A model generated the notes under the pieces. The model saw only the letters and a list, made by a program, of their open reading frames with translations, was not told the origin of the DNA and did not search any database. From positions 62,001 through 126,000 of the forward strand of contig JAVJQS010000003.1 of the NCBI GenBank assembly GCA_040218815.1: DNA of 64,000 nucleotides, read 5' to 3'. Both the position numbers and the translations under genes were made by a program. Positions 42,827 through 51,842 of this stretch are shown piece by piece (positions within the stretch are counted from its first letter, which is position 1; every line of letters begins with the position of its first letter). This stretch comes from JAVJQS01 sp040218815 (lineage in GTDB: Bacteria > Bacteroidota > Bacteroidia > Flavobacteriales_E > Vicingaceae).

Positions 42827-43957
42827 ATGCAATTTAAGTTAGCGCAGAAAGACAAAGCAACTAAAGCAAGAGCAGGAGAAATAACTACGGATCACGGAAA
42901 AATTGAAACCCCAATTTTTATGCCGGTAGGCACAGCTGGAACTGTTAAAGCAGTGCATCAAACAGAGCTTGTAAAAGATATAGAAGCTCAAATAATTTTG
43001 GGCAATACCTATCATCTATATTTACGGCCAGGACTAGAAATTATCGAAAAAGCGGGTGGATTACATCAATTTAATAATTGGCAAGGACCAATATTAACTG
43101 ACAGCGGAGGCTATCAAGTTTATTCTCTTGCTCATCGAAGAAAAATCACTGAAGAAGGTGTGAAGTTTTCTTCGCACATAGATGGGTCAAAGCAATTTTT
43201 TACACCTGAAAATGTGATGGATACTCAGCGAACCATTGGCGCTGATATCATGATGGCATTTGATGAATGTACCCCCTATCCTTGTGATTATAATTATGCC
43301 AAAAAGTCGATGCACATGACGCACCGTTGGTTAAAGCGCTGTTGTGATCGTTTTGATGCTACTCAACCAAAGTATGGGTATAGTCAAACTTTGTTTCCGA
43401 TTGTTCAAGGAAGTACTTATAAAGATTTGCGTATTGAATCTGCAGAAACTATTGCTTCATTTGAGCGGGAAGGTAATGCCATCGGCGGCTTATCAGTTGG
43501 TGAACCAGCAGAAGAAATGTATGCCATGACAGAAATAGTGTGTGCTATTTTACCAGAGGATAAGCCTCGCTATTTAATGGGTGTGGGAACACCTGCCAAT
43601 ATTTTAGAAAACATTGCTTTAGGAGTAGACCTTTTTGATTGTGTAATGCCAAGTCGAAATGCGAGGAATGGAATGCTATTCACAAAAAATGGGTTCATTA
43701 ATATGCGGAACGAAAAATGGAAAGCAGATTTTTCACCTATTGAAGAAGGTGGAGCCAGTTTTGTAGACACTTTTTACACTAAAGCCTATTTAAGACATCT
43801 TTTGATTTCTAAAGAAATTTTAGGCGCACAGATTGCTACCTTGCACAATTTAGCTTTCTATATTTGGTTAGTAAAAGAAGCAAGGAAACAGATTTTGGCT
43901 GGAACATTTTTACCGTGGAAAGAAAAAATGGTAAAACAAGTGACTGTTCGATTGTAA
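42827..43957 (+). CDS. tgt: Queuine tRNA-ribosyltransferase Tgt
   Basis: Exchanges guanine-34 for preQ1 in GUN-anticodon tRNAs. The 376 residues are the standard length. It shows TPIFMPVGTAGTVKAV, LTDSGGYQVYSL with the catalytic region around residue 90, SFEREGNAIGGLSVGEP, and LFDCVMPSRNARNG with the nucleophilic Asp. The zinc motif CxCxxC near the C-terminus is absent: the matching segment reads FVDTFYTKAYLRHLL, without cysteines, but the downstream His is kept in ATLHNLAFY. The loss of zinc ligands is notable. A 43-codon ORF separates it from lptG. Confidence 0.94.
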   Translation: MQFKLAQKDKATKARAGEITTDHGKIETPIFMPVGTAGTVKAVHQTELVKDIEAQIILGNTYHLYLRPGLEIIEKAGGLHQFNNWQGPILTDSGGYQVYSLAHRRKITEEGVKFSSHIDGSKQFFTPENVMDTQRTIGADIMMAFDECTPYPCDYNYAKKSMHMTHRWLKRCCDRFDATQPKYGYSQTLFPIVQGSTYKDLRIESAETIASFEREGNAIGGLSVGEPAEEMYAMTEIVCAILPEDKPRYLMGVGTPANILENIALGVDLFDCVMPSRNARNGMLFTKNGFINMRNEKWKADFSPIEEGGASFVDTFYTKAYLRHLLISKEILGAQIATLHNLAFYIWLVKEARKQILAGTFLPWKEKMVKQVTVRL

Positions 43958-43969
43958 CACAAATGAATT

Positions 43970-44101
43970 ATGAGTTTCCGTAAAAATAATTTTTTCGTGT
44001 TATGCCGAACTACTTTCAATCAAGCAAACGAATGCTTATGCAAAGATTATATTGTTAACGAAATATTGAATATGCACCATTTGAAAGTTAAATCGGTATA
44101 A
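43970..44101 (+). CDS. Possible 43-residue small protein between tgt and lptG
   Basis: An open frame from ATG at 43970 to TAA at 44099-44101 encodes 43 residues beginning MSFRKNNFFVLCRTTFNQAN, with three cysteines and a basic C-terminus. It fills the gap almost exactly: its stop codon touches the lptG ATG at 44102. There is no signal or membrane segment, and no family is recognised. It may be a real small gene or a chance frame. Confidence 0.3.
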   Translation: MSFRKNNFFVLCRTTFNQANECLCKDYIVNEILNMHHLKVKSV

Positions 44102-45181
44102 ATGAAAAAACTCGATTACTACATTATTAAGAAGTTCCTAGGGACTTTTTTCTTTTCTATTGCGCTGATTATCTCTATTTCAATTGTATTCGATTTTTCT
44201 GAAAATGTAGATGAATTCATTGAGAAAGATGTGCCTACAAGTTCGATTCTATTCGATTATTATCTAAACTTTATACCTTACTTCGCTAACCTGTTTAGTC
44301 CACTTTTTATTTTTATTGCGGTCATATTTTTTACATCAAAAATGGCAAGTAATACTGAGATTATTGCCATCTTAGCGAGTGGTGTTTCGTTTAGAAGACT
44401 GTTGAGACCTTATATGATTTCAGCAATATTCTTGAGCTTAATTTCTTTTTACCTCAACAACTTCTTAATTCCAAAAAGCAATGAAAAACGCTTAGAGTTT
44501 AGGTATAAATACATCAAAAAGGCCTATAAAAACAAAGATAAAAACATCCATCTGCAGCTTGATGATAATAGCTTCGCATCCATTGGGAGCTATTCTGTTC
44601 CAACTGATGTTGGAATTAAATTTGCCTTGGAAAAATTTGATGAAGAAGGGAATTTGAATTATAAATTAATTGCTGATTTTGTCAAGTGGGACACGAGTAA
44701 GAACATGTGGACTATTCAGAATTACTACGAACGACATATTGATGGATTAAATGAATCGGTTAATCATGGTTTAAGTAAAGACACAACACTAAATATGAGT
44801 CCCGCAGAATTTAGTCGAAGAGATACCGATGTAGAAATGTTAGATTATTTTCAATTGGAAGAAGAAATGGAGGCTGAACGCTTTAAAGGTTCGCGAAAAG
44901 TTGTTTTTTATGAAATTGAAAAACACCGCCGTTTTGCCTTTCCATTTGCTGCTATCATACTTACACTAATTGGTGCATCTTTAGCAAGCAGGAAAGTTCG
45001 CGGAGGTATTGGTTTACATTTAGGTATTGGGCTAGGCATTAGTTTTGGATTTATCATCTTTATGAAAGTCACCCAAACTTTCTCTACAAATGGTGGCTTA
45101 GACCCAATGATAGCTATGTGGATACCAAATATTGTTTTTGGATTACTAGGACTTTATTTGCTTAAAAAAGCACCTAAGTAG
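44102..45181 (+). CDS. LptF/LptG family lipopolysaccharide export permease
   Basis: A 359-residue inner-membrane permease of the YjgP/YjgQ family that, with LptB, extracts lipopolysaccharide for transport to the outer membrane. It has three N-terminal membrane segments (LDYYIIKKFLGTFFFSIALIISI at the start, then near 55-75 and 95-118), a periplasmic domain of about 150 residues and three C-terminal segments (RFAFPFAAIILTLIGASLAS with the motif RKVRGG). Which of LptF or LptG it is cannot be told. Confidence 0.9.
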   Translation: MKKLDYYIIKKFLGTFFFSIALIISISIVFDFSENVDEFIEKDVPTSSILFDYYLNFIPYFANLFSPLFIFIAVIFFTSKMASNTEIIAILASGVSFRRLLRPYMISAIFLSLISFYLNNFLIPKSNEKRLEFRYKYIKKAYKNKDKNIHLQLDDNSFASIGSYSVPTDVGIKFALEKFDEEGNLNYKLIADFVKWDTSKNMWTIQNYYERHIDGLNESVNHGLSKDTTLNMSPAEFSRRDTDVEMLDYFQLEEEMEAERFKGSRKVVFYEIEKHRRFAFPFAAIILTLIGASLASRKVRGGIGLHLGIGLGISFGFIIFMKVTQTFSTNGGLDPMIAMWIPNIVFGLLGLYLLKKAPK

Positions 45182-45264
45182 GAGTTTTAATTCATCACAA
45201 ACAACTTATTTGAATAAATTGTACTATTCTTTAAATAAATCTTCTAAAGTAATTTATCTACGTA

Positions 45265-45298
45265 TAACTTTGGATTGCCTTCTTTTCTTATAACTTTG
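45265..45298 (+). promoter_or_regulatory. Tandem promoter boxes before the thioredoxin-like gene
   Basis: Two perfect TAACTTTG boxes lie at 45265-45272 and 45291-45298. The last TTG of the first (45270-45272) is 18 bases from the second box, exactly the -33 distance, so the first box may double as the -33 element. Confidence 0.6.
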
Positions 45299-45319
45299 TA
45301 TTTTAACTAAGAAATCAAA

Positions 45320-45874
45320 ATGGCATTAACTCCCTCTAATCCTTTCCCAATAGGCACAAAAGCTCCAAATTTCACACTACCAGATACGGTAAGTGATAAT
45401 GACTTAAGCTTAACTGATTTAAAAGGAGAAAAGGCAACGGTAATTTTTTTTATTTGCAATCACTGTCCTTTTGTTTTACACGTGAATAATGAATTGGTAA
45501 AATTGGCCAATGATTATAAAAACGATGAAGTAGCATTTATAGCCATCAGCAGCAACAACGTGATTGCATATCCTCAAGATGGTCCTCAACACATGAAAAC
45601 CATGGCACAAAAGCTCAACTACCCCTTTCCTTATTTATACGACGAATCTCAAGAAGTAGCTAAAGCATATGATGCCGCTTGTACGCCTGACTTTTATGTA
45701 TTCAATAAAAACTTAGAGTCAACTTACCATGGACAATTAGACGATTCTAGGCCAGGCAATGGAATCCCTGTTAGTGGAAAAGACCTAAGGTTAGCTATTG
45801 ATGCAGTGCTAGCAGATAAAGCACCCATTTCACCTCAAAAAGTAAGTGTTGGTTGTGGAATAAAGTGGAAATAA
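45320..45874 (+). CDS. Thioredoxin-fold/AhpC-TSA-like protein
   Basis: A 184-residue cytoplasmic protein with a peroxiredoxin-like thioredoxin fold: GTKAPNFTLPDTVSDND near the start, then ATVIFFICNHCPFVLHVNNELV with a CNHC pair at about residues 45-48. The rest (FIAISSNNV, PYLYDESQEVAKAYDAACTPDFYVF) fits the family that is annotated as thioredoxin family protein. The substrate is unknown. It is a single gene with a good tandem promoter and faces the AlgJ-like gene. Confidence 0.85.
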   Translation: MALTPSNPFPIGTKAPNFTLPDTVSDNDLSLTDLKGEKATVIFFICNHCPFVLHVNNELVKLANDYKNDEVAFIAISSNNVIAYPQDGPQHMKTMAQKLNYPFPYLYDESQEVAKAYDAACTPDFYVFNKNLESTYHGQLDDSRPGNGIPVSGKDLRLAIDAVLADKAPISPQKVSVGCGIKWK

Positions 45875-45890
45875 GAAGTTTTTTTTAAGG

Positions 45891-47039
45891 TTAATTTTGC
45901 TCTGCTTCAATATTGTAAGCCTCATAAGCTGCATCCAAGAAGCCAAATGAAAATTGATTTAAATTAGTTTCTGAGCAGAGTAAAACTAATACATTGTGCT
46001 TTTCAATCTCTTCTTTTAAATTGAGGTTTTTTGCAAGTTGATCTGGCTTACCTATTTGATGAACTTCATTAAAATAAAACCAAAATTGGCCATTGCCAAA
46101 AAAATCGGTAGAAAAGCCGTGGTTGTATAAGCCCCAATAAAAACTATCGCCAACTACCATTCCTTTAACATTTTCCTTTTGATTTTTTTTCACTTCAAAA
46201 CGTTGATATGCCAGTTTCAAATCATCTAGATCTTCCAATATATTCATACCATCCTCAATATCTTCATCCGTAAATTTGGGTTTGCTAGAAATAAGTGTAT
46301 CAATGAAGTGAAATTTTGAGGTGTGAATCCCGCTGAATTGATCTACATAATTCAATAAACTATCTCCAAATTTCAACTCACCAAATCGACTCCAGTGAGT
46401 ACCTGATTTAGGCATTAGTGGAGCAAATGAATTCTTCTTCATCTCCAAAAACCATTTATTGACATCAATGTAATTCACTCCTGAATTACTTAGGTACTTA
46501 ACATAAATTTGGTAATTGGTTTTAGCGTTGTTGTCGCCTTTTAATTCATTAGGTATATGCTCTGGATAATAGGCCCCTTTACCTGGTGCTATCACTACAA
46601 GCAAATTTACTCCACGCAGTATAAGTTTCTCTTGAATTCTTTTAAGCTTACTGACCTTTTCAGCGATAAGTTCTTCACCTATAAAGTTTCGGCCATAGTA
46701 AGCATCAATGTAATTTTTCTCATATAAATAATCGTCTTTTCCAACCACTACTCCATTTGCCTTCGCATGCTTATATAAGTTTAAAAATAACTGATTGTTT
46801 AATCTTACGAAAAAGGACCTAAATCCAAAGTTCTCATTTATGTATAAACTCAAGCTATCTTGATAGGCTCCTGAAAACCAGCTATCCAAACTAAATTCGG
46901 GCTGTTCAGCAAAAACAATGGCCCCTTTTAACTTTCTTACTTTACTGAAATGAGTGAACTGTTGTAACATTAAAATGAAAAAGCTGAGTACAATAATTGT
47001 AAGTAAGATCGACTGATATGTAAACTTTTTTTCCATCAA
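45891..47039 (-). CDS. AlgJ/AlgX-like SGNH-fold protein of polysaccharide O-acetylation
   Basis: A 382-residue protein with an N-terminal membrane anchor (residues 10-28) and an extracytoplasmic SGNH-like domain. ANGVVVGKDDYLYEKNYIDAYYG near residue 95, APKSGTHWSRFGELKFGD near 215 (the His/Asp-like HWS motif) and VVGDSFYWGLYN near 295 (Ser of GDS) match AlgJ/AlgX and DHHW proteins. These transfer acetyl groups to exported polysaccharides with an MBOAT partner. The start overlaps the MBOAT gene by four bases. Confidence 0.87.
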   Translation of the reverse strand: MMEKKFTYQSILLTIIVLSFFILMLQQFTHFSKVRKLKGAIVFAEQPEFSLDSWFSGAYQDSLSLYINENFGFRSFFVRLNNQLFLNLYKHAKANGVVVGKDDYLYEKNYIDAYYGRNFIGEELIAEKVSKLKRIQEKLILRGVNLLVVIAPGKGAYYPEHIPNELKGDNNAKTNYQIYVKYLSNSGVNYIDVNKWFLEMKKNSFAPLMPKSGTHWSRFGELKFGDSLLNYVDQFSGIHTSKFHFIDTLISSKPKFTDEDIEDGMNILEDLDDLKLAYQRFEVKKNQKENVKGMVVGDSFYWGLYNHGFSTDFFGNGQFWFYFNEVHQIGKPDQLAKNLNLKEEIEKHNVLVLLCSETNLNQFSFGFLDAAYEAYNIEAEQN

Positions 47040-48457
47040 AATCTAAAATAAATAAATGGATTGAACCCACTTGATGTTATTGATGCAATAGAAAGCATTA
47101 AAAGTAAGAGGCCAAGTGCAGAGAATGTGATATGTGTTGGCATACTGTAGTGACTTCGGTTGAATACAAATTTTCCAATTTTCTCTCCAGTTTTTGAACT
47201 AGTTATAAAGCTAAAAATTATAGCAATAGCTAAGGTAAGTTTGAAGGAGGGAATCAATTCTGAGATAGACCCTGAATGGAAGAAGTACATTTTGCCCAAA
47301 ATAACTTTTATGTCAGTAAAATGCTCTAAACGGAAAATCACCCAACCAGTCATAGTGATAATAAAAGTGACTAGAATACTAGGAATAGCACCAATTCTTT
47401 TTAGGGTTTTCACTAAGAATATTCTATCGAGTATTAAAAAAATTCCATGATATATTCCCCATAGGATAAAATTCCATGCAGCACCGTGCCAGAGGCCTGA
47501 AAGTAAAAACACAACTGTAAGATTTACATAAAGTCTACTATTAGATTTTACTCTATTTCCTCCTAGGGGAATGTATAAGTAGTCTCGCATGAAGGTACTT
47601 AATGTAATGTGCCAACGCCTCCAGAACTCTGATATACTTCGGGAAATATAGGGTGAGTTGAAATTTTCAGGAAATTTGAAGCCCATCATTCTCCCTAATC
47701 CAATTGCCATATCGGAATATCCAGAAAAGTCAAAATAAATTTGAAAAGTATAGGCTAAAATACCTATCCATGCTGTAGCACTTGAAATTTCTGTTAGATT
47801 CCCATTTAAAATAAGGTCTGCCTGCTCACCCATAACATTTGCAATCAACACTTTTTTTGCAAGTCCTAAGCAAAAGCGATAAAACCCTATTAGTTTATCA
47901 TTTGTAGTTTCCTTACGATTGACAATTTGGTCTGAAATAGAACTAAACCTGACAATTGGTCCAGCGATCATTTGAGGAAAAGACATGATGTAAAGTAAAT
48001 AATCAGAAACTTTCCTTAATGGCTTGCCGACTCCTCGATAAATATCTATCGAGTAGGTTAAGGTTTGAAAAGTGTAAAATGAAATTCCTATTGGCAAAGC
48101 AACAGCTGTCCAAGAAATATTTTCAATTTCTAGCTGTTGAAGTACACTGTTGAAACTTTCAATAAAAAAGTTAGCATATTTAAAATAGGCCAATAGCCCT
48201 AAATTGATAAAAACTGATAGCGTTAGTAGTTGTTTCTTAATCGCTTTTTTACTCGTGTTATATAAAGCACGAACAATATAAAAATCAATAATAGTTGATC
48301 CCAAGATCACAAAAATAAATTTTGGAGCACCCCAACTATAGAATAAAATACTTGCAACTAAAATAATATAATTGCGCAATTTTTTGGGTGAAAACCAATA
48401 CAGCAACAAGAAAATAGGTAGAAAATACAATAAAAAAAGGCTGCTGCTAAAAACCAT
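47036..48457 (-). CDS. MBOAT O-acyltransferase (AlgI/DltB type)
   Basis: A 473-residue polytopic protein with about eleven membrane segments. The MBOAT catalytic His is at about 324 in LSGLWHGAAWNF, preceded by SISEFWRRWHITLSTFMRDYLYIPLGG near 275-300. AlgI-like members pass acetyl groups across the membrane to an SGNH partner; the next gene encodes one. The acetylated glycan is not identified, as no other polymer genes lie beside the pair. Confidence 0.93.
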   Translation of the reverse strand: MVFSSSLFLLYFLPIFLLLYWFSPKKLRNYIILVASILFYSWGAPKFIFVILGSTIIDFYIVRALYNTSKKAIKKQLLTLSVFINLGLLAYFKYANFFIESFNSVLQQLEIENISWTAVALPIGISFYTFQTLTYSIDIYRGVGKPLRKVSDYLLYIMSFPQMIAGPIVRFSSISDQIVNRKETTNDKLIGFYRFCLGLAKKVLIANVMGEQADLILNGNLTEISSATAWIGILAYTFQIYFDFSGYSDMAIGLGRMMGFKFPENFNSPYISRSISEFWRRWHITLSTFMRDYLYIPLGGNRVKSNSRLYVNLTVVFLLSGLWHGAAWNFILWGIYHGIFLILDRIFLVKTLKRIGAIPSILVTFIITMTGWVIFRLEHFTDIKVILGKMYFFHSGSISELIPSFKLTLAIAIIFSFITSSKTGEKIGKFVFNRSHYSMPTHITFSALGLLLLMLSIASITSSGFNPFIYFRF

Positions 48458-48543
48458 GTGCTAAAAATAGGAATACCGTTCAACTTAATTGGCTAGCAAG
48501 TTTACTTCAACCTTCGGAAAGTTTATAGCTTATTCTGATTTTC

Positions 48544-49383
48544 CTATTGACGAATTCTACCGAATTGGAAGCCAAAAACTACATTGTATTGAAAGAAGAA
48601 AAAGTCTTGCTCTGCTTTATCTGCAGCAAATTTTGTGGTGCGAATATCAGGCATGTTAACATAGCCACCCTTGGCCTCAGACTGAATAAAAAATCCACTT
48701 TTATGCTTTAGGTTGATCGCCAAAATTGCGTTTAAACCATAACCAGCCACACGAAATTCATCATTTCGCTCATTACCGAGTAGTTTTGAATTTGTTTTTG
48801 GAAGCATAATTCCTGCTCCAACTCCTTCAATAATATTTAACGAAAAGCGTTTTGAGTTTAACCAATCATAATGGTAACGTAGTTCTATGTTTTCATAATT
48901 TAAACCATCTGTATGCTCAAATTTTAAGAAGTCTTCAGTCAAAGTCACTTCATCATGATCGTAATCTGCATCATGCACAGTGCCGCTTCCATGAATTTCC
49001 CCATTTATCTCAACTTTCTGATTTTGTGTTACCACATATTTCATGTGATCATTTCCAATAGATATACTCAAGTCTTCAGTTAGAAAATATCCAATTCTAA
49101 CATTGTATTGAGGAATAGTTGCCGTTCCTGGCTTAAAGTAAATCGAAGAAAGTTTAGTTTGCCGATCTGTTGCTTTAACATTTTCAAGAGTAAAGGCATA
49201 ATTTGCACCCCTAAATGAAATATCTGAACGAGTATACTCAGATTGATTCCATCCCCAGTAAAAATAAAATTGCCCTTTATTTTTTTTAGGAATAAGAGTA
49301 TATAATTCTTGAGAATAGGCAGACTGAAACAAGAAGAGAATTAAAGTTATTAATATGCTAATAACTTTATTAAAAAAACACAT
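48544..49383 (-). CDS. Outer-membrane beta-barrel protein
   Basis: A 279-residue protein with a signal peptide ending in AYSQ (about 25) and amphipathic strands throughout, such as GQFYFYWGWNQSEYTRSDI, VRIGYFLTEDLSISIG, ENIELRYHYDWL and the last FQYNVVFGFQFG. It does not carry a lipase or OmpA motif. The region to the divergent amidohydrolase (49384-49536) holds nothing I could name except a repeated GGAGGT motif. Function unknown. Confidence 0.8.
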   Translation of the reverse strand: MCFFNKVISILITLILFLFQSAYSQELYTLIPKKNKGQFYFYWGWNQSEYTRSDISFRGANYAFTLENVKATDRQTKLSSIYFKPGTATIPQYNVRIGYFLTEDLSISIGNDHMKYVVTQNQKVEINGEIHGSGTVHDADYDHDEVTLTEDFLKFEHTDGLNYENIELRYHYDWLNSKRFSLNIIEGVGAGIMLPKTNSKLLGNERNDEFRVAGYGLNAILAINLKHKSGFFIQSEAKGGYVNMPDIRTTKFAADKAEQDFFFFQYNVVFGFQFGRIRQ

Positions 49384-49536
49384 AAATATTTGATAATAAA
49401 TTAGTTGAATACCTGGAGGTAAATGTAGTTAATCAGGAGGTGTAAATGCTGATTTATGCATATAATTGAGAAACTACATACAAATTAGTCTTTACAAAAT
49501 AGGTGAATTTCATTAAAATGAATACCTTTCCAACTC

Positions 49537-50676
49537 ATGGAAATAAAAGATGTGAAAGAGCTTATTCAACTTCGAAAGGAATTGCATCAGTATCCTGAAA
49601 TTGCGCATGAAGAGAAAAAGACTGCACAAAAAATTATAGATTTTTTTCAGGAATTGAAACCTGATGAAAGCCGCACTGAAATCGGAGGGCAAGGATTAAT
49701 CTTCACTTTTCAGGGTAAGAAAAAAGGCAAAACCTTACTTTTTAGGAGCGAACTTGATGGTCTGCCAATCGAAGAGTCAAACGAATTTAGCCATGCTTCC
49801 AAAATTCAGGGAAAGGGTCACCTTTGTGGACATGATGGCCATATGGCAATCCTTTGTGGCTTGGGTAAAATACTAAGTAAAAGAGAATTCAAAGGAAAAG
49901 TACATTTACTTTTTCAGCCTGCTGAAGAGGTAGGTGAAGGTGCATCACAAATGCTTGGCGATAAAAAAATGCAATCCATTCAACCGGACTTTGCATTTGC
50001 GTTACACAACTTGCCTCAATTCAAAATAGGTCATGTTATTCTAAAGTCAGGAGTCTTTGCAGCCGCATCAACAGGAATAATTTTTAAACTAAAAGGAAAA
50101 CCAACTCATGCCAGCCATCCAAAAGATGGTATCAATCCAAGCTTTGCCATCAGTCAATTGATCCATTTAATGCATGAGACACCTCAAATGCATACTGCTT
50201 TGGAGGAGGCATTCCAGATTACTATTGTAGGCTTCAATGCAGGTCAAAAGGCTTTTGGAACTTCAGCTGCAGATGGAGAGTTATATGCTACTTTAAGGGC
50301 TTACAATAATTCAATTATGGAGCGAATTTGCCAACTCATTGAGAAAAAGTCTGCCGCAATTGCTAAACAAAATCAATTGGAATTAGAAATATCATATACA
50401 GAAGGTTTTGCAGCGGTAAATAATGATGAAGAAGCAACTCGGATAGTAGAAAAAGTATGTAAAAAATTAAGGATCAAAACCCACCCTGCAGATCATCCAT
50501 TTCCATGGTCTGAAGATGTTGGGGAATTTAGTAAGTACTATCCTTTATGTTTATTTGGCTTAGGAGCAGGAAAAAATCAGCCACAGCTTCATAACCAAGA
50601 CTATGATTTTCCAGATAGCTTGATCGAAAAAGGAGTAGATATCTTCTATCAAATTATAGAAACAGCAAACGAATAA
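49537..50676 (+). CDS. M20-family amidohydrolase (IAA-amino acid/N-acyl amino acid hydrolase type)
   Basis: A 379-residue metallopeptidase-like amidohydrolase. It starts ELIQLRKELHQYPEIAHEEKKTA; GHLCGHDGHMAILCG near residue 97-112 and HLLFQPAEEVGEGASQM near 127-143 hold the Cys/His/Glu metal ligands, and AFALHNLPQFKIG and KPTHASHPKDGINP follow with a His for dimer and catalysis. Substrates may be N-acyl amino acids or peptides. One base separates it from alr, so they are co-translated. Confidence 0.9.
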   Translation: MEIKDVKELIQLRKELHQYPEIAHEEKKTAQKIIDFFQELKPDESRTEIGGQGLIFTFQGKKKGKTLLFRSELDGLPIEESNEFSHASKIQGKGHLCGHDGHMAILCGLGKILSKREFKGKVHLLFQPAEEVGEGASQMLGDKKMQSIQPDFAFALHNLPQFKIGHVILKSGVFAAASTGIIFKLKGKPTHASHPKDGINPSFAISQLIHLMHETPQMHTALEEAFQITIVGFNAGQKAFGTSAADGELYATLRAYNNSIMERICQLIEKKSAAIAKQNQLELEISYTEGFAAVNNDEEATRIVEKVCKKLRIKTHPADHPFPWSEDVGEFSKYYPLCLFGLGAGKNQPQLHNQDYDFPDSLIEKGVDIFYQIIETANE

Positions 50677-50677
50677 A

Positions 50678-51826
50678 ATGAGTCATACTTCACACATTGT
50701 ATTAAATCAAAAAGCGCTAAAAACAAATATTGAATTTGTAAAAAGTCAATTAGAATCCAACTGTAGATATTCTATGGTGATAAAAGGCAATGCCTATGGC
50801 CATGGAATTGAAGACCTAGTGCCTTTAGCTATTAAATGTGGTGTAGACCATTTTTCAGTATTTAGCATTGAAGAAGCAAAGCGAGCCTTTAAGGTTTGTA
50901 ATGGTAAGTGCAATATAATGCTTATGGGGTATATTGATGAGGAGAGTATTGATTGGGCCATTAAGAATGAGGTATCCTTTTATGTTTTTTCTTTAAATAG
51001 GCTAAATGCCACTATAAAAGCAGCGAAACGGCTAAATTTAAAAGCAAGCATCCATGTCGAAATTGAAACGGGTATGAATCGAACTGGATTTGACGAACAT
51101 GAGTTGAGTTCCATCATCCAATTATTAAAAAAAGAAGCAGAACACCTTGTAATTGAAGGGATTTGCACCCATTTGGCTGGAGCAGAAAGTGTAACCAACT
51201 TTGAAAGAATTGATAGACAAGTTAAAACCTATCACCAACTCTTAAAGAAATTTACCGCTGAAGGAATTAAACCTCAGTATCGGCACATTGCTTGTTCAGC
51301 CGGTGTATTAAGCTATCCTGAAACCCAACTAGATCTAGTTCGCGTAGGTATTGCAAATTATGGATATTGGCCAAGTAATGAGTTAAGGATGAACCGCATG
51401 CTTAAACACAAAGACCATAAAGATCCATTAAAAGCGGTATTGGCTTGGAAAAGTGAAATAATGAGTTTGAAAAATGTTGATGAAGGAGAATATGTCAGTT
51501 ATGGCAAATCATATTTAACGAATCGCCCTACCTGTTTAGCAAGTGTTCCTGTTGGATATGGCTATGGTTTCAGCAGGGATTTAAGCAATCTTGGTAGAGT
51601 TTTAATTTTGGGAAAACGAGTGCCTGTTATTGGAGTTATAAACATGAATATGCTCTTAGTAGACGTCACTGATATCCCTCATGTAAAGGAAAAAGACGAA
51701 GTTGTTCTAATTGGTCAACAAGGAAGTCTAGAAATATCTGTAAGCTCTTTCAGTGATATGAATAATAGTTTAAACTATGAACTACTCACCAGATTACCGG
51801 ATCATATTCCGAGAATTGTAAAGTAA
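50678..51826 (+). CDS. alr: Alanine racemase, stand-alone Bacteroidota type
   Basis: PLP enzyme interconverting L- and D-alanine, 382 residues. Lys36 in VIKGNAYGHG would hold PLP; VETGMNRTGFDEHE-like IETGMNRTGFD, RVGIANYGYWPS, EYVSYGKSY and VPVGYGYGFSRDL follow. Two family positions differ: GYADG is replaced by GYGYG, and the common SMDM by NMNM. Many Bacteroidota also have a MurF-Alr fusion, so this one may serve another amino acid or be specialised. It lies between an M20 hydrolase and a metalloprotease. Confidence 0.87.
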   Translation: MSHTSHIVLNQKALKTNIEFVKSQLESNCRYSMVIKGNAYGHGIEDLVPLAIKCGVDHFSVFSIEEAKRAFKVCNGKCNIMLMGYIDEESIDWAIKNEVSFYVFSLNRLNATIKAAKRLNLKASIHVEIETGMNRTGFDEHELSSIIQLLKKEAEHLVIEGICTHLAGAESVTNFERIDRQVKTYHQLLKKFTAEGIKPQYRHIACSAGVLSYPETQLDLVRVGIANYGYWPSNELRMNRMLKHKDHKDPLKAVLAWKSEIMSLKNVDEGEYVSYGKSYLTNRPTCLASVPVGYGYGFSRDLSNLGRVLILGKRVPVIGVINMNMLLVDVTDIPHVKEKDEVVLIGQQGSLEISVSSFSDMNNSLNYELLTRLPDHIPRIVK

Positions 51827-51842
51827 ATAAAAATGAAAAAAA

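Noticed and set aside
49415..49460. Two GGAGGT motifs followed by AAATG, resembling Shine-Dalgarno sites
   Set aside because: The second would start a seven-codon peptide only, and the genome otherwise shows no Shine-Dalgarno use; probably chance.
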